DNA of 64,000 nucleotides from positions 124,001 through 188,000 of the forward strand of contig NZ_JBITLV010000007.1 of the NCBI RefSeq assembly GCF_044465595.1. Reading direction: 5' to 3'. Source of the stretch: Spongisporangium articulatum (GTDB lineage: Bacteria > Actinomycetota > Actinomycetes > Actinomycetales > Kineosporiaceae). Below the pieces are notes generated by a model. The model worked only from the letters and a program-made list of their open reading frames with translations, was not told the origin of the DNA and searched no databases. The translations under genes were made by a program, and so were the position numbers. Positions 32,442-40,300 of this stretch are shown here, piece after piece (the first letter of the stretch is position 1; the number at the start of each line of letters is the position of its first letter).

Positions 32442-32491
32442 CCGCAGATGCGGCGTACTAGACCTCACTGATCCGTATCTGCGGCTACAAT
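32442..32491 (+). promoter_or_regulatory. Promoter/operator of the molybdate operon
   Basis: CCGCAGATGCGG (32442-32453) and CCGTATCTGCGG (32473-32484) are inverted copies with one mismatch, centred 31 bases apart. The second touches a TACAAT -10 (32486-32491). The ATG at 32500 lies at the expected transcription start, so the mRNA is probably leaderless. The HTH-TOBE protein encoded first is the obvious binding candidate. Confidence 0.65.
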
Positions 32492-32499
32492 CGCGAGTC

Positions 32500-32904
32500 A
32501 TGCCCAGCTTCCGCGTCCGCCAGGCCGCCACGCTGCTCGGGGTCAGCGACGACACCGTGCGCCGGTGGCTCGACTCCGGGCGGCTGCGGTCGTCCACCGA
32601 CGAGGCCGGACGACGAGTGGTCGACGGGGCGGACCTGGCCGCCTTCGCGACCGACCTGGCCGCCGCCTCCCCCCAACCCGACGAGGCGCCCCGCCCCAGC
32701 TCGGCCCGCAACCGGTTCACCGGCCTCGTCACCCGCGTCGTGCGCGACACGGTCATGGCCCAGGTCGAGATCCAGGCCGGGCCGTTCCGCGTCGTGTCCC
32801 TGATGAGCCGGGAGGCGGCCGACGAGCTCGGCCTCGAACCCGGCGTCCTGGCCGCCGCCAGCGTGAAGTCCACCAACGTCGTCGTCGAACTACCCGAACC
32901 CTGA
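32500..32904 (+). CDS. HTH-TOBE molybdate-responsive regulator
   Basis: 134 residues. An excisionase/MerR-like helix-turn-helix (RVRQAATLLGVSDDTVRRWL, DEAGRRVVDG) covers ~1-50. A Mop/TOBE domain follows (RNRFTGLVTRVVRDTVMAQVEI, SREAADELGLEPGVLAAASVKSTNV), which binds molybdate or tungstate. It is the first gene of the mod operon, 8 bases before modA, and plays the part of ModE in this lineage. It probably binds the inverted repeat in its own promoter when molybdate is bound, which is inference. Confidence 0.85.
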   Translation: MPSFRVRQAATLLGVSDDTVRRWLDSGRLRSSTDEAGRRVVDGADLAAFATDLAAASPQPDEAPRPSSARNRFTGLVTRVVRDTVMAQVEIQAGPFRVVSLMSREAADELGLEPGVLAAASVKSTNVVVELPEP

Positions 32905-32912
32905 GGGGAATC

Positions 32913-33692
32913 ATGCGTCGAATCCTGAGCGCCTCCGTGGCCGTCGCCGCCCTGACGCTCACCGCCTGCGGCGGGAGCTCGAGCGGCGGTTCCCCGGCCG
33001 ACAACCCGTCCGGCCCGCTGTCCGGAACCATCACCGTCTTCGCGGCCGCCTCGCTGACCGAGTCGTTCACCGCGCTGGGCCGGCAGTTCGAGAGCGGGCA
33101 CCCGGGCACGACGGTGAGGTTCAACTTCGGCCCGAGTTCCGGTCTGGCCACGCAGATCGTGAACGGCGCCCCGGCCGACGTGTTCGCCTCCGCGTCGCCG
33201 AAGAACATGACGCAGGTGAGCGATGCGCAGGCCGCCGGCCGGTCGGTCGTGTTCGCGACCAACACGATGGAGATCGCCGTCCCCCAGGGCAACCCCGCGA
33301 AGATCGACTCCGTCGACGACCTGGCCCGCAAGGGTGTGAAGGTCGTCCTGTGCGCCGCGACCGTGCCCTGCGGCGCGACCGCCCGACAGGTCCTGGCCAA
33401 CGCGAAGATCACGGTCAAGGCGGTCTCCGACGAGGTCGACGTGAAGTCCACGCTGCAGAAGGTCGGCCTCGGCGAGGCCGACGCGGGCGTCGTCTACGTG
33501 ACCGACGTGAGATCGGCCGGCGACGAGATCGAGGGCGTGCTCATCCCCGACGCCGTCAACGCCTCGACGGACTACCCGATCGCCACGCTCACCGGGTCCC
33601 GGAACAGCGCCCTGGCGCAGGCTTTCGTCGACTACGTGACGTCGCCGGCCGGGCGGGCGGAGCTGTCCGAGGCCGGCTTCACCACCCGATGA
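32913..33692 (+). CDS. modA: Molybdate ABC transporter substrate-binding lipoprotein
   Basis: 259 residues. A lipoprotein signal ends in TLTAC with Cys19 as the lipid anchor, followed by a Gly/Ser linker. The mature protein starts ITVFAAASLTESFTALG and includes FGPSSGLATQIVNGAPADVF and DVKSTLQKVGLGEADAGVVY, the ModA pattern for binding the oxyanion. ATG 32913 has a GAGGGG site. The stop overlaps modB (ATGA). It captures molybdate outside the membrane. Confidence 0.93.
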   Translation: MRRILSASVAVAALTLTACGGSSSGGSPADNPSGPLSGTITVFAAASLTESFTALGRQFESGHPGTTVRFNFGPSSGLATQIVNGAPADVFASASPKNMTQVSDAQAAGRSVVFATNTMEIAVPQGNPAKIDSVDDLARKGVKVVLCAATVPCGATARQVLANAKITVKAVSDEVDVKSTLQKVGLGEADAGVVYVTDVRSAGDEIEGVLIPDAVNASTDYPIATLTGSRNSALAQAFVDYVTSPAGRAELSEAGFTTR

Positions 33693-34507
33693 CCCGCGAC
33701 CGGCGGGCGAGGACGGCGGGTGGCCGGGTTCCCTGGCCGCTCGCCGTCCCGGCGCTGGTCGCCGTCCTGTTCCTGCTCGTCCCGGTGCTCGGCCTGCTCC
33801 AGCGCACGCCGTGGCGCGGGCTGCCCCATCTGCTCGCGGAACCGCCGGTGCGCGAGGCCCTCCGGTTGTCCCTGATCTGCGCGTCGCTCGCGACGCTCGT
33901 GTCGTTGCTGATCGGCGTGCCGCTGGCCTACGTGCTGGCGACGGCGCGCTGGCGCGGGGTGGCCCTGCTGCGGGCCCTGGTCACGTTGCCTCTGGTCCTG
34001 CCCCCGGTCGTCGGCGGGGTGGCGCTGCTCCTGGCCCTCGGTCGGCGCGGGCTCGTCGGGCAGTACCTGGATTCGTGGTTCGGGCTCACCCTGCCGTTCA
34101 CCACCGCGGGCGTCGTGGTGGCCGAAACCTTCGTCGCCATGCCGTTTCTCGTGGTGACCGTCGAGGGGGCGCTGCGCTCGGCGGACGCCGGGCTGGTGGA
34201 GGCCGCGGCCACGCTCGGCTCACGGCCGTTCGCGACGTTCCGCCGGGTGACGTTACCGTTGATCGCCCCCAGCCTGGTCGCGGGCAGCGTGCTCGCCTGG
34301 GCCCGCGCGCTCGGCGAGTTCGGCGCCACCATCACCTTCGCGGGCAACTTCCCGGGCAGCACGCAGACCATGCCGCTGGCGGTGTACCTGGCGTTGGAGA
34401 ACGACACCGACGCGGCCATCGCCCTCAGCCTCGTGCTCCTCACGCTGTCGGTGGCCGTGCTCCTGCTGCTGCGCGACCGTTGGCTGCGCCCGCTGGGTGC
34501 GGCGTGA
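33689..34507 (+). CDS. modB: Molybdate ABC transporter permease
   Basis: 272 residues with about six membrane helices. The cytoplasmic EAA loop is EAAATLGSRPFATFRRVTLPLIAPSL, which contacts the ATPase. LGEFGATITFAGNFPGSTQT is a typical molybdate-permease signature. ATG 33689 overlaps the modA stop; the GTG of modC overlaps its own stop. Confidence 0.93.
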   Translation: MTRDRRARTAGGRVPWPLAVPALVAVLFLLVPVLGLLQRTPWRGLPHLLAEPPVREALRLSLICASLATLVSLLIGVPLAYVLATARWRGVALLRALVTLPLVLPPVVGGVALLLALGRRGLVGQYLDSWFGLTLPFTTAGVVVAETFVAMPFLVVTVEGALRSADAGLVEAAATLGSRPFATFRRVTLPLIAPSLVAGSVLAWARALGEFGATITFAGNFPGSTQTMPLAVYLALENDTDAAIALSLVLLTLSVAVLLLLRDRWLRPLGAA

Positions 34508-35568
34508 ACGCGCTCGCGGCGCGGGTCGTCGTCCGGCGCGGAACCTTCGAGCTGTCGGTCGACGTCGACGTGGCCGACGGTGAGACGCTCGTGGTGCTCG
34601 GGCCCAACGGCGCCGGGAAGACCACCCTGCTGCGCGCGCTGGCCGGGCTGCAGGCCCTGGACGAGGGCCGGCTGGCCGTGGGCGGTGAGGTGTGGGACGA
34701 CGTCGGCGCGGGCGTGTTCGTCCCGCCCACCGACCGCACGACGGGGGTCGTGTTCCAGGACTACCGGCTCTTCCCGCACCTGACGGTCCGCGACAACGTG
34801 GCCTTCGCGGCGCGCGCCCACGGCGCCGGGCGGGCCGAGAGCCGGGCGGCGGCCGAGCCGTGGCTCGAGGCGACCGGGACGGCGGACCTCGCCGGGCGTC
34901 GTCCCCACCGGTTGTCGGGCGGGCAGGCGCAGCGGGTCGCACTGGCCCGGGCGCTGTCCGCCCGACCGCGGATGCTGCTGCTCGACGAACCGCTCGCCGC
35001 CCTCGACGCGCGCACCCGCCTGGACGTGCGTGACCTGTTGCGCCGCACGCTGCGCTCGTTCGCAGGCCCCGCGGTGGTCGTGACGCACGACCCGCTCGAC
35101 GCACTGGTGCTGGCCGACCGGCTGCTGGTGCTCGAGGGCGGGCGCGTCGTGCAGTCCGGACCACCGCAGGACGTGGCCCGGCGCCCGGCCACCGACTACG
35201 TGGCCCGGCTGGTCGGGCTGAACCTGTACCGGGGCCGGCTGGTCGGCCGGGACACCATCGCACTCGATTCCGGCACAACGCTTTTCGCGTCCACCCCGGA
35301 GCCGGTCGGCACGCATGTTCTGGCGGTGCTCGCCCCGACGGCGATCTCGGTCCACTCCGCGCGGCCGGAGGGGTCACCGCGCAACGTGTGGCCCGGGACG
35401 GTGACGGGCATGGAACTGCTCACCGACCGGGTCCGCCTGACCGTCGACGCCGCCCCACCCGCCCTGGTCGACGTCACCCCCGCGGCAGTGGCCGAGCTGG
35501 GCCTGCACGAAGGATCCGCGGTGTGGCTGTCGGCGAAGGCCACCGAGATCACCGCCTACCCCGGCTGA
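34504..35568 (+). CDS. modC: Molybdate ABC transporter ATP-binding protein
   Basis: 354 residues. Walker A is GPNGAGKTT, the Q-loop VVFQDYRLFPHL, signature LSGGQAQRVALARAL, Walker B LLLDEPLAALD, and switch His in VVTHD. The C-terminal Mop/TOBE domain (~285-350) lets molybdate feed back on transport. The GTG start overlaps modB (GTGA). Confidence 0.93.
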   Translation: MNALAARVVVRRGTFELSVDVDVADGETLVVLGPNGAGKTTLLRALAGLQALDEGRLAVGGEVWDDVGAGVFVPPTDRTTGVVFQDYRLFPHLTVRDNVAFAARAHGAGRAESRAAAEPWLEATGTADLAGRRPHRLSGGQAQRVALARALSARPRMLLLDEPLAALDARTRLDVRDLLRRTLRSFAGPAVVVTHDPLDALVLADRLLVLEGGRVVQSGPPQDVARRPATDYVARLVGLNLYRGRLVGRDTIALDSGTTLFASTPEPVGTHVLAVLAPTAISVHSARPEGSPRNVWPGTVTGMELLTDRVRLTVDAAPPALVDVTPAAVAELGLHEGSAVWLSAKATEITAYPG

Positions 35569-35601
35569 CCCGCCCGGTGATCATGCGCAAACGCAGCATC
35601 G

Positions 35602-36468
35602 ATGCTCCAGACTGGCCGCGTGCTCGCCACCGTCTACGACGACCCGTTCGCGTTCGCACCGTTGGCCCGTGACGTACTCCGGCGGCACCCGGTCGCCTGC
35701 AACGTGCCGGCCAGCTTCCTCGACGAGATCCTGAACGACCGCCGTCGCCCTGCGGACGGTGAACGCTGGGTGCTCGTGCTCGACGGCCGCGAGCCGGTGG
35801 CGGTCGGGATGTGGACGCCCCCGTGGAACCTGTTCCTCTCCCCCACGATGGCCGAGGTCGACGCCGTCGCCCGAGCCCTGGCCGCGGCCCTCGCCGCGCT
35901 GCCACTGCCGGGGCTGACCGGCGACGAACCCTTGGCGTTGGCGTTCCTCGAGGCCTGGACGGAGACGACCGGACAACCGACGGAAGTGACTCTGCGGGAA
36001 CGGTTGTACGAGATCACCGAACCCGTTCCACCGGGCCGGGTCCCGCAGGCGGTAGGCGCCATGCGCCGGGCCGGCGAGCCGGATCTCGACCTGCTCGTGG
36101 CCTGGCTGGCCGCGTTCCATGCCGAGGCGATGCCCGACGAACCGTGGGACGACGGCGAGGCCCTCACCCGCACGCGGCTGCTGACCCGGCGACTGTTCCT
36201 CTGGGAGGACGGCGCCTCGGCGCGCTGCCTGCTCGGGCTGACCCATCCCGCCGTCGGCGTCTGCCGCGTCGGCCCGGTCTACACGCCGCCCGAGCACCGC
36301 GGTCGGGGCTACGCGGGTGCCCTCGTGTCGGCCGCCACGAACCTCGCCCTGCGCGACGCCGCCACGGTGGCGCTCTACGCCGACCTGGCCAACCCGACCT
36401 CCGGCCCGCTGTACGAGCGGATCGGGTACCGCCCGATCGGTGACGCGATCATGGCCCGGTTCGGCTGA
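35602..36468 (+). CDS. GNAT-family N-acetyltransferase
   Basis: 288 residues. The N-terminal half is a divergent GNAT-like region, and the C-terminal half has the acetyl-CoA signature PVYTPPEHRGRGYAGALVSA and a closing LYADLANPTSGPLYERIGYRP. This two-part arrangement resembles actinobacterial GNAT proteins that acetylate small molecules; substrate is unknown. It is convergent with der; a long imperfect hairpin lies between. Confidence 0.85.
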   Translation: MLQTGRVLATVYDDPFAFAPLARDVLRRHPVACNVPASFLDEILNDRRRPADGERWVLVLDGREPVAVGMWTPPWNLFLSPTMAEVDAVARALAAALAALPLPGLTGDEPLALAFLEAWTETTGQPTEVTLRERLYEITEPVPPGRVPQAVGAMRRAGEPDLDLLVAWLAAFHAEAMPDEPWDDGEALTRTRLLTRRLFLWEDGASARCLLGLTHPAVGVCRVGPVYTPPEHRGRGYAGALVSAATNLALRDAATVALYADLANPTSGPLYERIGYRPIGDAIMARFG

Positions 36469-36484
36469 CCAGCCACCCGCTCAG

Positions 36485-36554
36485 CTCATCCTCCCGTGAA
36501 CCACCGATCTGGGCCTCCGACGGCCGCCGAATTGGTGGATACCGGGAGTATGAG
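36485..36554. terminator. Imperfect inverted repeat between convergent genes
   Basis: Arms 36485-36505 and 36534-36554 are inverted copies of about 21 bases with roughly five mismatches (CTCCCG pairing CGGGAG, CCACC pairing GGTGG). Placement between the convergent GNAT and der genes suggests a bidirectional terminator. Confidence 0.5.
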
Positions 36555-36561
36555 CCGGCCG

Positions 36562-38025
36562 TCAGCGCTTGCGCTTCTCCCGGGCCCGGACCGAGACCTG
36601 GATCGGGGTGCCCTCGAAGCCGAACTCCTCGCGCAGGCGGCGCTCGATGTAGCGGCGGTACCCGGCCTCGAAGAAGCCGCTGGTGAACAGCACGAACCGC
36701 GGCGGGCGGGTGCCGGCCTGGGTGCCGAACAGGATGCGGGGCTGCTTGCCGCCGCGCACGGGGTGCGGGTGACTCTGCATGATCTGCGCCAGCAACTGGT
36801 TCAGCCGGGCGGTCGGGACGCGGGTCTCCCACGACGCGAGCGACGTGTCGAGCGCGTTGACGAGACGGTTGGTGTGCCAGCCGGTCTTGGCCGAGATGTT
36901 GATCCGCGGCGCCCACGTGACCTGGTTGAGGTCGAGTTCGAACTCGCGCTCCAGGTAGCGGCGGCGCTCGTCGTCCATCAGGTCCCACTTGTTGTAGGCG
37001 AGGACCAGGGCGCGCCCGGCGTCCACGACCATCTGGATCACCCGGGTGTCCTGCTCGGACAACGGCTCGCTCGAGTCGAGCAGGACGACGGCCACCTCCG
37101 CCTTCTCGAGCGCGGCCTGCGTGCGCAGCGAGGCGTAGAAGTCGGCGCCCTGCGTCTGGTGCACGCGCCGGCGCAGACCCGCGGTGTCGACGAAACGCCA
37201 CGGCCGACCGTTGATCTCGACGACCTCGTCGACCGGGTCCCGGGTGGTGCCGGCGACCGCGTCGACGACGACCCGCTCCTTGCCGACCAGGCTGTTCAGC
37301 AGGCTGGACTTGCCGACGTTCGGGCGCCCCAGCAGCGCGACCCGGCGCAGGCCGTCGTTGTAGACCTCCCCGACGGCGGATTCCTTGGGCAGCGCGGCGA
37401 GCACGGCGTCGAGCAGGTCACCCGAGCCGCGGCCGTGCAGCGCCGACACCGGGTACGGCTCCCCCAGTCCCAACCCCCAGAGGCTCGCGGCCTCGAGTTC
37501 GCCGCGCTCGTCGTCCACCTTGTTCGCGGCCAGCACGACGGGTTTCTTGCTGCGGCGCAACAACTTCACGACCGCCTCGTCGGTGGCGGTGGCCCCGACG
37601 GTGGCGTCCACGACGAAGAGGACCGCGTCGGCCAGTTCGATCGCGATCTCCGACTGCTCGGCGACGCGCGCGGCGAGCCCGCGCACGTCCGTCTCCCAGC
37701 CGCCGGTGTCGACGACCGCGAACTCGCGCCCCGACCACTCGGTGCGGTACGTGACGCGGTCGCGGGTGACGCCGGGCACGTCCTGGACGACGGCCTCGCG
37801 GCGGCCCAGCACGCGGTTGACCAGCGTCGACTTGCCCACGTTGGGACGGCCCACGACGGCCAGCACGGGCAGCGGGGCTTCGGCCCCCTCGGCGTCGAGG
37901 TCGGTCTCCCCCTCGATGAGGGCGTAGTCCTCGTCGGTCAGGTCGTAGTCGTCGAGCCCACCGCGCAGCGCCGAGCTGATGTCGGGGGCATCGACTTCCA
38001 GGACCTCATCAGGTCCGTCACTCAT
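36562..38025 (-). CDS. der: Ribosome biogenesis GTPase Der (EngA)
   Basis: 487 residues including an acidic N-terminal extension. Two tandem GTPase domains each have P-loops (GRPNVGKSTLVN and GRPNVGKSSLLN), switch motifs (DTGGW, DTAGL) and NKVD / NKWD specificity motifs. The C-terminal KH-like domain (PPRFVLFTSGFFEAGYRRYI) ends with a basic KRKR tail. It assembles the 50S ribosomal subunit. The ATG overlaps the cmk stop (ATGA), confirming co-transcription. Confidence 0.96.
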   Translation of the reverse strand: MSDGPDEVLEVDAPDISSALRGGLDDYDLTDEDYALIEGETDLDAEGAEAPLPVLAVVGRPNVGKSTLVNRVLGRREAVVQDVPGVTRDRVTYRTEWSGREFAVVDTGGWETDVRGLAARVAEQSEIAIELADAVLFVVDATVGATATDEAVVKLLRRSKKPVVLAANKVDDERGELEAASLWGLGLGEPYPVSALHGRGSGDLLDAVLAALPKESAVGEVYNDGLRRVALLGRPNVGKSSLLNSLVGKERVVVDAVAGTTRDPVDEVVEINGRPWRFVDTAGLRRRVHQTQGADFYASLRTQAALEKAEVAVVLLDSSEPLSEQDTRVIQMVVDAGRALVLAYNKWDLMDDERRRYLEREFELDLNQVTWAPRINISAKTGWHTNRLVNALDTSLASWETRVPTARLNQLLAQIMQSHPHPVRGGKQPRILFGTQAGTRPPRFVLFTSGFFEAGYRRYIERRLREEFGFEGTPIQVSVRAREKRKR

Positions 38026-38753
38026 CGCGAGACCGGATCTCCCTGCCGCGTACCCACCGTCGCGGCGATCGCCTGGAGCACGGCCTGCACGGTCTGCTCG
38101 AAGTCCAGCTCGGAGGAGTCGAGTTGCAGCACGCCGTCGGCGGCCACGTGGAAGCTCGACACCGTGGCGTCGTCGCGGTCGCGGCGCAACACCTGGTCGC
38201 GGGTCGCCTCGAGGTGGTGGGCCTCGGCGGCACCGTGCAGCTCGCGGGCGCGCCGGGCCAGCCGGGCCTCCTCGCTGGCGGTGAGCAGGATGCGGACGTC
38301 CGCGTCGGGCGCGACGACCGTGGTGATGTCGCGGCCCTCGGCCACGACGCCGGAGCGGACACCGTCGCGGGCTCCTTCGATCAGCTCGCGCTGGCGGCGC
38401 TTCAGCTCGGCCCTGACCTCGAGGTTGGTGGCCACGGCGCTGACCTGGCTGGAGATGCGGGTCTCGCGGATCGGCCCGGCCACGTCGGTGGAGCCGACGT
38501 GGACGCCGGGCGCCGCAGGGTCGGTGCCCATCCTCAGGTCGAGGTCGCGTACGGCCTGAGCGACGGCGGCCTGGTCGGCCAGGTCGACCCCGGCCTCCAA
38601 CACGCTCCACGTCGCGGCCCGGTACATGGCCCCCGTGTCGAGGTACTCCAGACCCAGGCGGCGGGCGACCTCGCGGGAGACGCTGGACTTCCCCGAGCCG
38701 GACGGACCGTCGACGGCGATCACCAGGGGGCGCGGCAATTCGGAGATCTCCAC
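38022..38753 (-). CDS. cmk: Cytidylate kinase
   Basis: 243 residues from GTG 38753. VIAVDGPSGSGKSSVSREVA is the P-loop, LEYLDTGAMYRAAT the CMP-binding region, SGVVAEGRDITTVVAPDADV the family signature, and LRRDRDD the lid. It phosphorylates CMP and dCMP. Normally in this lineage it follows tyrA/aroH, but here an LmeA-like gene, a regulator and the kinase-MMPL fusion separate it from tyrA, so it needs a promoter of its own or read-through from the LmeA-like gene. Confidence 0.93.
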   Translation of the reverse strand: MEISELPRPLVIAVDGPSGSGKSSVSREVARRLGLEYLDTGAMYRAATWSVLEAGVDLADQAAVAQAVRDLDLRMGTDPAAPGVHVGSTDVAGPIRETRISSQVSAVATNLEVRAELKRRQRELIEGARDGVRSGVVAEGRDITTVVAPDADVRILLTASEEARLARRARELHGAAEAHHLEATRDQVLRRDRDDATVSSFHVAADGVLQLDSSELDFEQTVQAVLQAIAATVGTRQGDPVSR

Positions 38754-38792
38754 GGGAGTCCAATCTACCAGCCGAAACAGACCCGCCCGGCC

Positions 38793-38870
38793 GGTCGGCG
38801 TGCCAGCCCAAAGCACAGACATCGATGCGGTCAGGGCCGGTTTCCTGTGCTTTGGGACGGCACGCCGACC
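38793..38870. repeat. Long inverted repeat over the end of the LmeA-like gene
   Basis: Arms of 26 bases (38793-38818 and 38845-38870) are inverted copies with two adjacent mismatches, around a 26-base loop. The right arm encodes residues near the C-terminus of the LmeA-like protein; the left arm is intergenic upstream of cmk. It may act as a terminator or attenuator, or mark the edge of an inserted module. Confidence 0.8.
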
Positions 38871-39445
38871 TCCAGGCGGAGCCCGTCGGGTTCGACGGCC
38901 AGCCCATGCACCCGCACGCGATCCGGCAGCAGGGCCGCCACGTCCACGGCGGGCAACTCCATCCGACCGGTGAGCCGCTCGACCGCCGCCCCACCCAGCG
39001 ACTGGCCCGCCAGGCCCACGGAAGCCACCTCGAATGACAGTGTCGTGCCGTCGACCTGCGGTTTCAGGAACACGGTGACGGGCCCGAACGGCGTGGGCCT
39101 CTCCAGCTCCAGGCCGCCCCGGGCTGCGCGCAGGGCCGGGACGGCGGCGCCGTCCCGCCCCGACCGACGGGCGACCCCCAGGCGCGCAAGGTCGTCCCAG
39201 GGCAGGAGCACCTCGACCTGCGGACTCGACCGGCCCACCAGCGCTCGCAGGGCCGTGGGGATGGACACGTGCGCCTCCACCCCCGGGCCGAGGCGAGTGC
39301 TGAGCGCCGTCTCGATGCGGTGCTCGGCCCGCCCGGCCGCGACCGCCCCGACGACCAGCACCGCACCGAGGGCCAGCCCCACGGTCAGAGCGGTGACGAG
39401 CACCAGACGTCGGCGACGGGTAGGCAGGAACCGGCGGAGGATCAT
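38831..39445 (-). CDS. LmeA-family (DUF2993) phospholipid-binding protein
   Basis: 204 residues. A basic N-terminus and a membrane helix (LVLVTALTVGLALGAVLVVGA) precede a DUF2993 domain with VSIPTALRALVGRSSPQVEVLL and LAVEPDGLRLEVGVP. LmeA of mycobacteria binds phospholipids and helps mannan/lipomannan elongation on the outer face of the membrane. No lipobox cysteine is seen, so it is probably held by the helix. It is divergent from the adjacent two-component regulator gene and is likely part of the same envelope module. Confidence 0.8.
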   Translation of the reverse strand: MILRRFLPTRRRRLVLVTALTVGLALGAVLVVGAVAAGRAEHRIETALSTRLGPGVEAHVSIPTALRALVGRSSPQVEVLLPWDDLARLGVARRSGRDGAAVPALRAARGGLELERPTPFGPVTVFLKPQVDGTTLSFEVASVGLAGQSLGGAAVERLTGRMELPAVDVAALLPDRVRVHGLAVEPDGLRLEVGVPSQSTGNRP

Positions 39446-39531
39446 GGAACGAGCCTGGGGCGCCGCCCTGCGGATCCCCGGGTTCCCGCCCCCGCCGGCG
39501 CTGCCCGGGCCGCCGAGAGGATCGTCGGCGA

Positions 39532-39550
39532 ACCGTCAGCGGACCGTCAG
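39532..39550 (+). promoter_or_regulatory. Tandem 11-base repeat ACCGTCAG, OmpR-type operator candidate
   Basis: ACCGTCAG occurs at 39532-39539 and 39543-39550, one helical turn apart, 34 bases upstream of the response-regulator ATG. Direct repeats at 11-base spacing are typical for OmpR/PhoB-family regulators, so it may be self-regulated. Confidence 0.5.
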
Positions 39551-39583
39551 GTTCAGGGCCGGCCGGTGCGGCAGACTGGCCGG

Positions 39584-40282
39584 ATGGCGGTGGAGACGGC
39601 CCCACGCGTGCTGGTGCTGGAGGACGAGCCGGCCATCCGGGAGATCGTCGTACGGGCCCTGACCTTCGCCGGCTACGACGTGACCGCCGTGGGCACCACC
39701 GCGCAGGCCCGGGAGGCCCTGACCCGTGCCCCGGCCCCCGACCTCCTGCTGTTGGACGTGATGTTGCCCGAGGGCTCGGGCTTCGAGGTAGGGGCCCACG
39801 CCCGGGCCCATCACCCGGGCGTGGCCGTCGTGTTCCTTACCGCGAAGGACTCCGTGGACGACCGGTTGACCGGGTTCGCCCTGGGCGGCGACGACTACCT
39901 GACCAAGCCGTTCCACATCGCCGAACTCGTGGCCCGCGTGGGCGCCGTGCTGCGCCGCGCCCAACCCCCGGCCACCGAGCCGCAGCTGCAGGTCGCCGAC
40001 CTCGTGATCCGCGAGCACGCCCACGAGGTGACCCGCGCGGGCGCCCGGATCGACCTGTCCCCCACCGAATACCGGCTGCTTGAGCACCTGGTGCGCAACG
40101 CCGGTCGGGTGCTGTCCAAACAGCAACTGCTGGAGGCGATCTGGCAGTACGACTTCGGCGGCGACGCCGGGGTGGTGGAGAAGTTCGTCAGCCAGCTGCG
40201 ACGCAAGGTCGACACCGGTCACGATCCGTTGCTGCACACCGTCCGCGGGTTCGGCTATGTCGTGCGCCCACCCGAATCCTGA
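39584..40282 (+). CDS. OmpR/PhoB-family response regulator
   Basis: 232 residues. The receiver has VLVLEDEPAIRE, the phospho-acceptor Asp in LLLLDVMLPEGSG, VVFLTAKDS and DDYLTKPFH. The winged helix is complete: LSPTEYRLLEHLVRNAGRVL, VVEKFVSQLRRKVD and TVRGFGYVVR. ATG 39584 was chosen because the upstream frame runs into the divergent gene. It lies 18 bases before the kinase-transporter fusion, its probable partner. Confidence 0.92.
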   Translation: MAVETAPRVLVLEDEPAIREIVVRALTFAGYDVTAVGTTAQAREALTRAPAPDLLLLDVMLPEGSGFEVGAHARAHHPGVAVVFLTAKDSVDDRLTGFALGGDDYLTKPFHIAELVARVGAVLRRAQPPATEPQLQVADLVIREHAHEVTRAGARIDLSPTEYRLLEHLVRNAGRVLSKQQLLEAIWQYDFGGDAGVVEKFVSQLRRKVDTGHDPLLHTVRGFGYVVRPPES

Positions 40283-40300
40283 GCCGACCGTGGAGCGTCT

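Noticed and set aside
38026..38994. Very long frame continuing upstream of der
   Set aside because: The extension lies out of frame over cmk and encodes Arg/Pro/Gly-rich sequence; the der start at 38025 overlapping the cmk stop is clear.
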